A DNA stretch of 43,528 nt, from the NCBI GenBank assembly GCA_022786965.1, contig JALFXH010000159.1, positions 1 through 43,528 on the forward strand, given 5' to 3'. Position numbers and translations under genes: made by a program. Numbering within the stretch: the first letter of the stretch is position 1; each line of letters begins with the position of its first letter. The notes under the pieces were generated by a model. The model was not told the DNA's origin, did no database searches, and worked only from the letters and a program-made list of their open reading frames with translations. Of the stretch, positions 7,555 to 15,375 are shown piece by piece. The stretch is from Clostridiales bacterium (lineage in GTDB: Bacteria > Bacillota > Clostridia > Oscillospirales > Oscillospiraceae).

Positions 7555-8796
7555 TTATTCCTCCGTTGCGCTGTAGCGGTTGGGGTCGTAGTTGCGGCCC
7601 TTGCAGTAGGGACGGCTGGGGATGCCGGACATACAGTCGTCCTCCTCATCCTCGTCCTCCACAATTCCCTTCCGGGCAGCGTACTCTTTGGCGGCGGCAG
7701 CCTTGGCGGCCTGCTCCTGATCCCGCTGCTGCTTCTGCAGCTTCTTCTTGCTGGTGTTGGTGGTGATGCCGTCGGGGTTTGCGGCCCGGCGCTCGGCCCG
7801 GACGCGTTCCTTCTCGGCCTCGATCCGCTCTTCCTCCATCGCCTTCTGGAGCCGGATGGCATCCTCGGCGTCGTAGATCTTGCGGTAGTGGTTGGTCATG
7901 ATGGGGTCGGTGATCATGCGGAACACGCCGCCGATGAACCAGTACAGAGACAGACCGGCGGACAGGGTGAAGCCGATCCACAGGGACATGAGCGGCATCA
8001 TCCACATCATGACCTGATTGGTCTGGGCGGACTGGGAATTCTTGGCGGTTTCCGCGTCCTGAACGCCCTTGTCGTTGGTGATGACGGAATCGTTGGTCTT
8101 CTGGCTGATCCACATCTGCAGCACCTGAGAGCCGGCGGACAGGCAGGGGATCAGGAACGCGCCGATATGCGCCCAGTTCCAGACCCAGGTGGAGCTGAAA
8201 ATGTTGAACTGGGGCACAGCGCCCAGGTTGATGCCCAGGAAGTTAAAGTTGATGCCAGCCAGAGTGACGTCCTTGATGGCGGGAATGGCGGCCTTCAGCT
8301 GCTCGGCGTACATGGGGATGGCCTGAGCCGCATAGATCTCATCGTAGTAGCTGTTCTTGGTGAAGATATCAGGCGCCAGCTCCTTCAGAACACGGATGAT
8401 CTCGGTGACAGTCTCCTGAGACTCCATGAGGATGTAGGTGATGGGCTGACGGATGACGGCGTACAGGGGAATCAGAATCAGCATGGGAATGAAGCTCCAC
8501 AGGCAGCCGCCGGTCATGGACACGCCCGCGTCCTGATACAGCTTCTGGGTCAGTTCATTCTGCTTCTGGGGGTCGTTGGGGTAGCGGCGCTGGATGTCCT
8601 GCACCTGGGGGGTCAGACGGGACATACCCATCATGCCCTTTTTCGCCTTGGCATTGATGGGCGTCAGAATGACCTGAACCGCCAGACCGAAGATGATCAG
8701 AGCGACACCATAGTTGTTGGTGGTGTGGTACAGCAGTGCCAGCAGCCAGCCGAAGGGAACGGTGATGATGTCGCTGAGCTTGAATGCGAGAATCAT
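7555..8796 (-). CDS. yidC: Membrane protein insertase YidC/Oxa1
   Basis: A 413-residue polytopic membrane insertase that places proteins in the cytoplasmic membrane with or without SecYEG. Hydrophobic segments lie near 28-47, 97-118, 209-232, 268-290 and 294-312, a five-helix Oxa1 core. The cytosolic hairpin after the first of these begins with INAKAKKGMMGM. The C-terminal 110 residues are highly charged, first Lys/Arg/Gln rich and then acidic, as expected for a ribosome-contacting tail. No lipobox is seen at the N terminus, unlike Bacillus SpoIIIJ. AAGGAGG precedes the start. The gene lies between yidD and jag, the usual order. Confidence 0.95.
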   Translation of the reverse strand: MILAFKLSDIITVPFGWLLALLYHTTNNYGVALIIFGLAVQVILTPINAKAKKGMMGMSRLTPQVQDIQRRYPNDPQKQNELTQKLYQDAGVSMTGGCLWSFIPMLILIPLYAVIRQPITYILMESQETVTEIIRVLKELAPDIFTKNSYYDEIYAAQAIPMYAEQLKAAIPAIKDVTLAGINFNFLGINLGAVPQFNIFSSTWVWNWAHIGAFLIPCLSAGSQVLQMWISQKTNDSVITNDKGVQDAETAKNSQSAQTNQVMMWMMPLMSLWIGFTLSAGLSLYWFIGGVFRMITDPIMTNHYRKIYDAEDAIRLQKAMEEERIEAEKERVRAERRAANPDGITTNTSKKKLQKQQRDQEQAAKAAAAKEYAARKGIVEDEDEEDDCMSGIPSRPYCKGRNYDPNRYSATEE

Positions 8797-8831
8797 TGGC
8801 TTTCCTCCTTAAGAGTTGTGGGGATCGGCAG

Positions 8832-9044
8832 TCATGGCACGGGGTCGATAATATCTCCCTTGTAGAAGGGATTGCAGCGTAAAAACCGCTTCAGGGCGAG
8901 AATGCCGCCCTTCCATGCCCCGTACTTGCCAATTGCTTCCATGGCGTAGGCGCTGCAGGTAGGCCGAAACCGGCACCGGGCCGGAAAAAACGGAGAAATA
9001 TTCCGCTGATAAAAGCGAATCAGGGCGATGAGGATGGTTTTCAT
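8832..9044 (-). CDS. yidD: Membrane protein insertion efficiency factor YidD
   Basis: A 70-residue protein with an amphipathic N-terminal segment and the conserved [15 protein letters not shown] motif followed by [14 protein letters not shown]. The family assists YidC-dependent membrane insertion. The start at 9044 overlaps the rnpA stop by 4 bases (ATGA) and has GGAGGG upstream, so this start is preferred over a longer in-frame reading to 9176. Confidence 0.93.
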   Translation of the reverse strand: MKTILIALIRFYQRNISPFFPARCRFRPTCSAYAMEAIGKYGAWKGGILALKRFLRCNPFYKGDIIDPVP

Positions 9045-9388
9045 GGCTGGACACCCTCCCGGAGGAGCCCCGCCTTTTTCGCCAGCGTCAGATAGCTCTT
9101 CGTGAGCTGAGAGAACTCGGCGTCCACAGCCTTGCTGCGGGCAACCACCACAATGTCCCAGCCGGGGCGAAAGCACGCCTCGTTGAGCCGGTAGACCTCC
9201 CGAATACGGCGGCGAGTGCGGTTGCGCACATGAGCCTTGCCCAGCTTCTTGCTGACGGTAATGCCCACCCGGTTTTCGGCGGTCCGGTTCTTCCGGGCAT
9301 AGAGCACCAGAAGACCATCCGCAAAGCCGGAGGTGTGGTACAGGCGGCGAAAGATGTGATTGAGTTTCAGACTGGTTGAATACTTCAT
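9041..9388 (-). CDS. rnpA: Ribonuclease P protein component
   Basis: A 115-residue basic protein subunit of RNase P, which helps the catalytic RNA mature tRNA 5' ends. The RNR motif appears as [14 protein letters not shown], preceded by [11 protein letters not shown]. The gene follows rpmH, separated by a hairpin that probably limits read-through, and overlaps yidD. It fits the standard rpmH-rnpA-yidD-yidC-jag order. Confidence 0.95.
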   Translation of the reverse strand: MKYSTSLKLNHIFRRLYHTSGFADGLLVLYARKNRTAENRVGITVSKKLGKAHVRNRTRRRIREVYRLNEACFRPGWDIVVVARSKAVDAEFSQLTKSYLTLAKKAGLLREGVQP

Positions 9389-9418
9389 GAAATCATCCTA
9401 TCGCAAATGCGCCCTGCT

Positions 9419-9464
9419 AAAAAGGGAGCGGGGCGAATGCTGCATTCACCCCGCTGTAGCTCCC
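9419..9464 (-). terminator. Attenuator/terminator between rpmH and rnpA
   Basis: Read on the minus strand, GGGAGC pairs with GCTCCC and encloses a second stem (GCGGGGTGAATGC with GCATTCGCCCCGC). A run of five T residues follows (9423-9419). It would end most transcripts after rpmH and let a fraction reach rnpA, matching the very different amounts of L34 and RnpA that cells need. Confidence 0.85.
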
Positions 9465-9522
9465 GTTTCGCTCTGTAGGCGCTATTCCGTTTTGTGTGGT
9501 ATCGACCCACGCAACAGGCGCA

Positions 9523-9657
9523 TCAGGCGGACAGAACCTTGCGGCCCTTGGCGCGACGGCGGGCCAGAACCTTACGGCCGTTGGAAGTAGCCATTCTCTG
9601 ACGGAAACCGTGGACCTTGGAACGATGACGACGGCTGGGCTGGTAGGTACGCTTCAT
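9523..9657 (-). CDS. rpmH: 50S ribosomal protein L34
   Basis: A 44-residue, very basic protein beginning [12 protein letters not shown] and ending [14 protein letters not shown], matching L34 over its whole length. It is part of the large ribosomal subunit. A perfect AGGAGGTG ribosome binding site lies 8 bases upstream. The codons are CGT-rich, as expected for a highly expressed gene. It opens the rpmH-rnpA-yidD-yidC-jag cluster. dnaA, its usual divergent neighbour, is not adjacent. Confidence 0.97.
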   Translation of the reverse strand: MKRTYQPSRRHRSKVHGFRQRMATSNGRKVLARRRAKGRKVLSA

Positions 9658-9727
9658 AACACTTACACCTCCTGTCAAAATTCAATATGCTCAACAGTCA
9701 AAAATTGACCGCAGCAACACAAATTCA

Positions 9728-9745
9728 CATGACCCTACGGTCATG
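9728..9745 (-). other. Hairpin in the rpmH leader
   Basis: A perfect 7-bp stem (9728-9734 with 9739-9745) closes a 4-base loop shortly after the predicted transcription start. Its role is unknown. Confidence 0.4.
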
Positions 9746-9752
9746 CCAGACC

Positions 9753-9781
9753 ATTATAACCGAAAAATGCGGTTTGGTCAA
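9753..9781 (-). promoter_or_regulatory. Promoter of the rpmH operon
   Basis: On the minus strand: -35 TTGACC (9781-9776), 17-bp spacer and -10 TATAAT (9758-9753). The leader of about 90 bases before rpmH carries one hairpin. Confidence 0.85.
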
Positions 9782-9815
9782 TCATTATTTCCCAAAAAGC
9801 TCTGAGTAAAGCAAC

Positions 9816-10068
9816 AAATTGGAATTTGGCGATCTAATACCTTCCCCCGGGGGGAAGGTGCCCCCGAAGGGGGCGGATGAGGAACGGCGACAGCTTACCA
9901 CACGGAGTGCAGTCAAATGAGAAGGTACAGCCTTCAAAATAGTACCTTTTTAACGAACTGCATTGGTAATCGATACATTTCGCCGATCCTCATCAGTCTC
10001 GCTGCGCGGAGCACCACCCCCGGGGGAAGCCATGGCGCTCCCGTGCCAGTGCGCCAAATTACAATTTC
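9816..10068. mobile_element. MITE-like element with nested inverted repeats (family C)
   Basis: The outer ends AAATTGGAATTTGGCG and CGCCAAATTACAATTT are inverted repeats. Inside, 9840-9882 (CCTTCCCCCGGGGGGAAGG to GGATGAGG) is mirrored by 9987-10029 (CCTCATCAG to CCCCCGGGGGAAG). The centre is non-coding. The same CCTTCCCC / CCTC(A/T)TCCG end motif recurs at 17889, 31715 and 38007. It fills much of the 618-base rpmH-typA gap, where no gene is seen. Confidence 0.65.
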
Positions 10069-10070
10069 CT

Positions 10071-10133
10071 AAGCAGTTCCTGTCGAGGGGCCCAAAGGAT
10101 GGAGGATGACTGTCAGAGTCCGTGACGCATTGT
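10071..10133 (+). repeat. Family B intergenic repeat, unit 4
   Basis: AAGCAGTTCC, then GTCGAGGGGCCCAAAGGATG and an end at CGTGACGCATTG, near-identical to the unit at 6536. A GCGGCCACTGGCCGC hairpin follows. Confidence 0.7.
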
Positions 10134-10166
10134 CTGCGGCCACTGGCCGCTAAATTCCAATTTGCT

Positions 10167-10229
10167 GAGCAGCACCGGTCGAGGGGCCCAAAGGATGTAC
10201 GTTAACCTCCAGCGTTCGTAACGCATTGG
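10167..10229 (+). repeat. Family B intergenic repeat, unit 5
   Basis: GAGCAGCACC, then GTCGAGGGGCCCAAAGGATG and CGTAACGCATTGG. The GCGGCGACTCGCCGC hairpin seen after the unit at 6536 reappears just downstream, ending at the typA stop codon. Confidence 0.7.
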
Positions 10230-10275
10230 CTAGCCGCCTTGCGGCCCGCATTGTCCGCGGCGACTCGCCGCCGGA

Positions 10276-12111
10276 TCAGCCCTGCTCCTGGGCCCGCTTC
10301 TTCATGAGGTTGCGCATACGGACGCTGTGATCCAGCTCCCGCTTGCGGATACGCAGGCTCTTGGGGGTGCATTCCAGCAGCTCGTCATCCGCCAGGAATT
10401 CCAGGCACTGCTCCAGAGACATGATCTTGGGGGGCACCAAACGGATGGCGTCGTCGGAGCCGGCGGCACGCATATTGGTCAGCTGCTTGCGCTTGCAGAC
10501 GTTGACGGTCATATCCTCGTTGCGGCTGCAAATGCCCACCACCATACCGGCGTAGACAGCGGTGCCGGGCCCGATCAGCAGGGTGCCCCGCTCCTGGGCG
10601 GCGCCCAGACCGTAGGTCACGGCTTCACCGGTTTCGAAGGCGATGAGGGAGCCCACCAGACGGCGCTCAATTTCACCCTTCATGGGGGCGTAAGAATCCA
10701 GCACGGAGGACATGATGCCCTCGCCCTTGGTGTCGGTGAGGAATTCGCTGCGATAGCCGAACAGGCCCCGGGAGGGAACCAGGAACTCCAGACGGTAGCG
10801 GCTGCCCATGGGGGTCATGCCCAGCAGGTCACCCTTCCGGCGGCCCATCTTTTCAATGACGGAGCCCATGCACTCCTCGGGCACATCGGCAACCATCCGC
10901 TCGATAGGCTCGCAGAGCTTTCCGTCGATGGTCTTGGTCAGCACACGGGGGGTGGACACGGAGAACTCGTAGCCCTCCCGGCGCATGGTCTCCATCAGGA
11001 TGGACAGGTGCATTTCGCCACGGCCCGCCACGTTGAAGGCATCGGTGCCCTGCTCGGTAACGTGGAGGGACACATCCTTGAGAAGCTCCTTTTCCAGCCG
11101 GTCCCGCAGGTTCCGGGAGGTGACAAATTTTCCCTCCTTGCCGGCGAAGGGAGAATCGTTGACGGCGAAGGTCATTTCGATGGTGGGATCGGAGATTTTC
11201 ACAAAGGGCAACGGCTCCACGCAGTCGGGGGCGCACAGGGTGCGGCCGATGGTGATGTCCGACATGCCGGACAGAGCCACGATCTCACCGGCGTGTGCCT
11301 CGGGGATGGGGTTCTTGCCAAGACCGTCAAACTCGTACAGGGCCACAACCTTGCCTTTCTGCTTGACCTCGGGATCGTGGAAGTCGCAGATGGTGACCTC
11401 CTGATTGACCTTGATAGTGCCCCGCTCCACACGGCCTACGGCGATCCGGCCAACGTACTCGTTGTAGTCAATGGAGGACACCAGCAGCTGCAAAGGCGCG
11501 GTGTCGTCGCCGCCGGGGGCGGGGATGTAGTTGACAATGGTTTCAAACAGGGGAGTCAGATCGGTGCCGGTTTCGTCCGGGCCGTAGGAAGCGGTGCCCT
11601 GACGGCCGGAGCAGAACACGGTGGGGGAGTTAAACTGCTCGTCGGTGGCGTCCAGGTCCAGCAGCAGCTCCAGCACCTCGTCCATGACCTCGTGGATTCG
11701 GGCGTCGGGCTTGTCGATCTTGTTGACTGCTACGATGACCTTGTGGCCCAGCTCCAGTGCCTTCTGAAGCACAAACCGGGTCTGGGGCATGGGGCCCTCG
11801 GCGGCGTCCACCAGCAGGATAACGCCGTTGACCATCTTCAGGATACGCTCCACCTCACCGCCGAAGTCGGCGTGGCCCGGCGTGTCCACGATGTTGATTT
11901 TGTAGTCCTTATAGTGCACGGAGGTGTTCTTCGCCAGAATGGTGATGCCACGTTCCCGCTCCAGGTCGCCGGAGTCCATGACCCGCTCCACGGTAGCCTG
12001 ATTTTCCCGGTAGATGCCACCCTGCTTCAGCATTTCGTCCACCAAGGTGGTCTTGCCGTGGTCAACGTGGGCAATAATGGCGATATTGCGGATTTTGTCC
12101 TGAGAAAACAT
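10276..12111 (-). CDS. typA: GTPase TypA/BipA
   Basis: A 611-residue ribosome-associated translational GTPase that supports ribosome assembly and stress adaptation. The G1 motif AHVDHGKTT sits near residue 13, followed by [11 protein letters not shown] (G2), DTPGHADF (G3) and NKIDKPDAR (G4). EF-G-like domains and the BipA-specific C-terminal domain follow. The start at 12111 has AAGGAG 10 bases upstream. An upstream in-frame TTG at 12147 overlaps that site and is rejected. The gene is transcribed alone. Confidence 0.95.
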   Translation of the reverse strand: MFSQDKIRNIAIIAHVDHGKTTLVDEMLKQGGIYRENQATVERVMDSGDLERERGITILAKNTSVHYKDYKINIVDTPGHADFGGEVERILKMVNGVILLVDAAEGPMPQTRFVLQKALELGHKVIVAVNKIDKPDARIHEVMDEVLELLLDLDATDEQFNSPTVFCSGRQGTASYGPDETGTDLTPLFETIVNYIPAPGGDDTAPLQLLVSSIDYNEYVGRIAVGRVERGTIKVNQEVTICDFHDPEVKQKGKVVALYEFDGLGKNPIPEAHAGEIVALSGMSDITIGRTLCAPDCVEPLPFVKISDPTIEMTFAVNDSPFAGKEGKFVTSRNLRDRLEKELLKDVSLHVTEQGTDAFNVAGRGEMHLSILMETMRREGYEFSVSTPRVLTKTIDGKLCEPIERMVADVPEECMGSVIEKMGRRKGDLLGMTPMGSRYRLEFLVPSRGLFGYRSEFLTDTKGEGIMSSVLDSYAPMKGEIERRLVGSLIAFETGEAVTYGLGAAQERGTLLIGPGTAVYAGMVVGICSRNEDMTVNVCKRKQLTNMRAAGSDDAIRLVPPKIMSLEQCLEFLADDELLECTPKSLRIRKRELDHSVRMRNLMKKRAQEQG

Positions 12112-12161
12112 ATAAATAATTCTCCTTTTTGAAGATACTTGACACAAACTCTCAATTTTGC

Positions 12162-12190
12162 ATTATAGCACTTCAACAAAAAGAATGCAA
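12162..12190 (-). promoter_or_regulatory. Promoter of typA
   Basis: On the minus strand: -35 TTGCAT (12190-12185), 17-bp spacer and a perfect -10 TATAAT (12167-12162). Confidence 0.75.
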
Positions 12191-12223
12191 GATATTTGGT
12201 AACAATTACGAAGAAAAAGTTGT

Positions 12224-12255
12224 AAAAACCGCACCCGATGGCGGGCGCGGTTTTT
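12224..12255 (-). terminator. Terminator after the MATE exporter gene
   Basis: The stem AAAAACCGC / GCGGTTTTT with inner pairing of CCCG / CGGG lies directly after the MATE stop codon. T runs occur on both strands, so it could act in both directions. Confidence 0.85.
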
Positions 12256-12256
12256 G

Positions 12257-13627
12257 TCATTGTTGTGCAGTTTTTCCTTCTTTCAGCAGCCGGGTGAAGA
12301 ACCGGAAGAAGGTCACAGTGGTGACAGCGGCAGCAAGAATGTCCGACACAGGCTCTGCAAGGAACACGGCGAAGGCCTTGTCGGCAAAGAAATGAGGGAG
12401 AATGAAAATCAGGGGAATCAGCAGAATGATCTTGCGCAGGCAGGCCATGAGAAGGCAGCTTTTCGCCTGGCCCAGTGCCATAAAGGCCTGTTGGCAGCTG
12501 ATCTGAAAGCCGATGGAGAAAGCACCGGCAAAGTAGATTCGCATGGCCCAGGCGGCATAGCTGACCAGCGCGGTATCCGAGGTAAAGATACCCGCGAATA
12601 CCTGGGGCACCGCCATCAGCAGCAGCCAGAACAGGGCGGTGTAGCTCACGCAGACGCCAAACTGGCAGAAGAAGGCCTCCTTCACCCGATCCAGCTTTTT
12701 CGCGCCGTAGTTAAAGCTGATGAGAGGCTGACCGCCCTGACAGATGCCGTTCAGGGGCATGGTGACCAGTTGATTGATGGAGGTCAGCACCGTCATGGCC
12801 CCCACCGCCACATCACCGCCAAATCGGGCAAGAGACGAGGTAAAGCTGATGGACAGAATGCTCTCCGTGGACACCATGACAAAGCTGGACAGGCCCAGCG
12901 CAAGACACGGCCCGATGATGGAGGGAACCAGCTTCATATTGGCGGGACGCAGCTTGAGAATGGCCTTTTTGCCCCGCAGGAAGCGAAGAATCCAGACCGC
13001 GCTGACCGCCTGAGAGAGCACCGTGGCCAGCGCCGCGCCGGACACGCCCATGTGGAGACCAAAAATCAGAATAGGGTCAAGGACAATATTGATGATTGCG
13101 CCGATGACGGTGGTGAGCATGCTGGTCTTGGCGAAGCCCTGGGTGGTGATGAAGGGGTTCATGCCCATGACGATGAGCACGAACACGCTGCCGCAGATAT
13201 AGATGTTGGCATATTCCAGCGCGTAGGGAAGCGTGGCGTCACTGCCGCCAAAGAGCCGGATCAGGTCGGGGCAGAATTTGTAAAACACGATGGTCAGCAC
13301 CACCGCCAGAAGCATCAGCACCGCGAAGCAGTTGCCCATGATTTTCTCCGCCTTTTCCCGGTTGCCCTGGCCCATGGCGATGGCGGCCCGTGGGGCACCG
13401 CCGGCTCCCGCCAGCATGGCAAAGGCGGTAATCAGCATCAGAATGGGGGTGAACAGGCCCACACCGGTGAGGGCCAGTCCGCCGATGCCGGGGATGTGGC
13501 CCAGGTAGATGCGGTCAACAATGTTGTAGAGCAGGTTGATGACCTGCGCTACCACGGCAGGCACCGCTAATTGCAGCATCCATTTCTTGACGGAGCCGGT
13601 GCCCATGTCTTTCTTTTGCTGTTCCAT
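12257..13627 (-). CDS. MATE-family multidrug/sodium antiporter
   Basis: A 456-residue integral membrane exporter of the MATE family, expelling drugs or metabolites in exchange for Na+ or H+. About twelve hydrophobic segments form two homologous halves. The N-terminal segment VPAVVAQVINLLYNIVDRIYLG and PLNGICQGGQPLISFNYGA in the second half are family hallmarks and resemble the MepA/DinF branch. AAGGA precedes the start. It has its own promoter and terminator. The substrate cannot be predicted. Confidence 0.92.
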   Translation of the reverse strand: MEQQKKDMGTGSVKKWMLQLAVPAVVAQVINLLYNIVDRIYLGHIPGIGGLALTGVGLFTPILMLITAFAMLAGAGGAPRAAIAMGQGNREKAEKIMGNCFAVLMLLAVVLTIVFYKFCPDLIRLFGGSDATLPYALEYANIYICGSVFVLIVMGMNPFITTQGFAKTSMLTTVIGAIINIVLDPILIFGLHMGVSGAALATVLSQAVSAVWILRFLRGKKAILKLRPANMKLVPSIIGPCLALGLSSFVMVSTESILSISFTSSLARFGGDVAVGAMTVLTSINQLVTMPLNGICQGGQPLISFNYGAKKLDRVKEAFFCQFGVCVSYTALFWLLLMAVPQVFAGIFTSDTALVSYAAWAMRIYFAGAFSIGFQISCQQAFMALGQAKSCLLMACLRKIILLIPLIFILPHFFADKAFAVFLAEPVSDILAAAVTTVTFFRFFTRLLKEGKTAQQ

Positions 13628-13661
13628 CGCATCATTCGTCCTTTCTTATAGAAACCACGGA

Positions 13662-13690
13662 AGTATAGCACTGAAACCGGGGGAAGTCAA
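13662..13690 (-). promoter_or_regulatory. Promoter of the MATE gene
   Basis: On the minus strand: -35 TTGACT (13690-13685), 17-bp spacer and -10 TATACT (13667-13662). Confidence 0.8.
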
Positions 13691-13722
13691 GGCAGATATT
13701 GTAAATTTTGGGGAAATTGGGA

Positions 13723-13749
13723 ACATGGCGGGTCATTGACCCGCCATGT
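13723..13749 (-). terminator. Terminator of the LytTR operon
   Basis: A perfect 12-bp stem (13723-13734 with 13738-13749) closes a 3-base loop directly after the stop codon of the membrane protein gene. The minus-strand T tract is short. Confidence 0.6.
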
Positions 13750-13751
13750 GT

Positions 13752-14189
13752 TTATTGCTCCTGATATTTTTTGAGATTCCGGTTTAAGTCCCGTGTGTCC
13801 CACTTCCGTTCCAGCCACATGGCGTACCACATGGCGACCATTGCGACTTCCAGAATCACCACCAGCGTGATGGCAGCCCAGACCGGCGCACCCCGGAACC
13901 AGCCGAAGCCCAGCGCACCGCCCAGGAAGGCCGCGTTTGCCAGAACGGCCCAGAGAATAATCCGCCCTTTGCTGTCTCCGAAGGCTTTCCCCTCCGGGAA
14001 GATGGCAGTTTCCGCGCAGGCAAACAGCATACTTACCACCAGCATTTGCAGCATGGTCAGAATGTCCACCGTGTATACCCCCTGCAAGGCATTGACGACG
14101 GCCTTGAAGAAGATTCCTGCCACCGTGTAGATGCTCATGTGGTACTTCATTTTCACGCCCCACAGATAAAACCGATTGAATCCTTTCAT
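13752..14189 (-). CDS. Small membrane protein paired with a LytTR regulator (DUF3021-like)
   Basis: A 145-residue protein with about four hydrophobic segments near 14-32, 40-60, 75-95 and 100-125, and a charged C terminus. Size, topology and position behind a stand-alone LytTR regulator match the DUF3021 family, which is often encoded in such pairs and may hold the regulator inactive at the membrane. The family assignment rests on context and layout, not on a decisive motif. AAAGGAG selects the start at 14189. It lies 13 bases after the regulator stop codon. Confidence 0.7.
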   Translation of the reverse strand: MKGFNRFYLWGVKMKYHMSIYTVAGIFFKAVVNALQGVYTVDILTMLQMLVVSMLFACAETAIFPEGKAFGDSKGRIILWAVLANAAFLGGALGFGWFRGAPVWAAITLVVILEVAMVAMWYAMWLERKWDTRDLNRNLKKYQEQ

Positions 14190-14202
14190 AGATGTTCTCC
14201 TT

Positions 14203-14640
14203 TCACATTCCCAGCTTTTCCCGCAGGGCGGGAGCATAGTGCCGGGAGATCATGATTTTTTCGCCGGTGGTTAAGGCTGCCTCAATGCGCCCGGCGCCGC
14301 AGCTGCGTAAGCGGCGGATGGCGTAGAGGTTCACCACGCAGGACTTGCCGCAGCGCAGCAGCCCGGTGGCGGCCCACCGCTCCTCCAACTCCGCCAGTGT
14401 CAGGGCTGTCTGGTACATGCCGTTTTCCGTGTAGACGAAGGTTTTTTCCTCCACTGTTTCGCAGTATACCACATCGGATACACGCAGCGGCAGCAGCTCC
14501 TTCTGCTCGTTCCACACCAGCAGCTTCTGCATCCCGGAGCGAACCAGCGCCAGCAGACGGAGCATTTCGTCATCCAGCTCCCGGCAGCGTAAAATGACTT
14601 CGTTTTCCTCACATTCCGTGTGTTCCACTGTGATTTTCAT
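14203..14640 (-). CDS. LytTR-domain transcriptional regulator
   Basis: A 145-residue DNA-binding protein. The C-terminal 100 residues form a LytTR domain, with the typical VSDVVYCETVEEKTFVYTENGMYQT and LRCGKSCVVNLYAIRRL segments. There is no phospho-acceptor receiver domain; the N-terminal 45 residues resemble the short lead seen in other stand-alone LytTR regulators. It is probably autoregulatory and controlled by the membrane protein encoded next. The target genes are unknown. Confidence 0.88.
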   Translation of the reverse strand: MKITVEHTECEENEVILRCRELDDEMLRLLALVRSGMQKLLVWNEQKELLPLRVSDVVYCETVEEKTFVYTENGMYQTALTLAELEERWAATGLLRCGKSCVVNLYAIRRLRSCGAGRIEAALTTGEKIMISRHYAPALREKLGM

Positions 14641-14663
14641 ACCCGGCCCCCTTTCCTGGTTTC

Positions 14664-14692
14664 ATCCTATCATAAAGATTTGGACAGCGCAA
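14664..14692 (-). promoter_or_regulatory. Promoter of the LytTR operon
   Basis: On the minus strand: -35 TTGCGC (14692-14687), 17-bp spacer and an extended -10 TGATAGGAT ending at 14664. Confidence 0.6.
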
Positions 14693-14733
14693 GGCCTGTT
14701 CCGCTAAGGCGCATTTTTGGAGGGGGAAGGTGC

Positions 14734-14760
14734 AAAAAGCTCCCCTTGCGGGGAGCTTTG
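14734..14760 (-). terminator. Terminator of the metF-acs operon
   Basis: A perfect 10-bp stem (14736-14745 with 14750-14759) closes a 4-base loop directly after the DUF3786-like gene, with a run of five T residues on the minus strand. Confidence 0.9.
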
Positions 14761-14761
14761 C

Positions 14762-15373
14762 TTACATATAGCTCTTAATGGTAGAAATCAGGATATCTCC
14801 CGCAACGACCCGGTCTTCCGCGGCGAAGCCATCGGCAAAGTTGTCGGAATACAGCACCTGGGCATTGGGCGGGAACTCGTCGTCTCCCTCCCACACCAGA
14901 ATCCGCATCCGGTACCCTCCAATCAGATCAAACTGGTAGCCCGCGTCGCCGTTGGGCAGGGGCAGGCCTCCCATTTTCTCGGCGGCAGCCCGGAAGGCGG
15001 CCACACGGGTGCCGAAGGTGAAGGCAGCCCGGGTCAGCACCCGGCCGGTGTAGGGCTTGATATACATTTCCCCCCAGGGCATCTCCCGGAAGGTCTTCCA
15101 CTCACCGCCCCAGCGAATATCTCTGCTTTCCAGCAGGTAGCGCAGCAGGAAGGTCTGGGCGGGCAGGGGCGGGATGGCGCCATCGTCCAACGCCCGGATG
15201 GCGTAGTCCGGGTGGGAGATGGCAAAGTCTCTGCCCAGAAGACGGACGGTGAATTCCTTCCCGTCCCAGCGGACATCGCTCAGCCGCCCGGTCACATTCT
15301 CGGGGATCAGGGCGTGAAATTTCTCCTCGTAGTAGGCAAAGGGCACTTCTTCCTTGTGATTTTCGATTTCCAT
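14762..15373 (-). CDS. DUF3786-like protein of the corrinoid operon
   Basis: A 203-residue soluble protein with no signal peptide or membrane segment. Recognisable stretches include VRWDGKEFTVRLLGRDFAIS near 37-56, LLRYLLES and the C-terminal VLYSDNFADGFAAEDRVVAGDI. These resemble the DUF3786 family, which is often found with corrinoid and Wood-Ljungdahl genes and has no known function. The assignment is from memory of the family pattern. AGGAGA lies inside the end of acsV, and the start codon is 2 bases past the acsV stop, so translation is probably coupled. This suggests a job in corrinoid protein maturation or activation, but that is inference. Confidence 0.7.
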   Translation of the reverse strand: MEIENHKEEVPFAYYEEKFHALIPENVTGRLSDVRWDGKEFTVRLLGRDFAISHPDYAIRALDDGAIPPLPAQTFLLRYLLESRDIRWGGEWKTFREMPWGEMYIKPYTGRVLTRAAFTFGTRVAAFRAAAEKMGGLPLPNGDAGYQFDLIGGYRMRILVWEGDDEFPPNAQVLYSDNFADGFAAEDRVVAGDILISTIKSYM

Positions 15374-15375
15374 AT

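Noticed and set aside
6700-8865. An open frame of 721 codons opposite jag and yidC
   Set aside because: A shadow of the Pro/Lys/Ala-rich coding strand; the product is a Gly/Leu/Val repeat-like sequence without domains.
10327-12132. An open frame of 601 codons opposite typA
   Set aside because: Antisense to a fully conserved gene, with low-complexity translation and no ribosome binding site.
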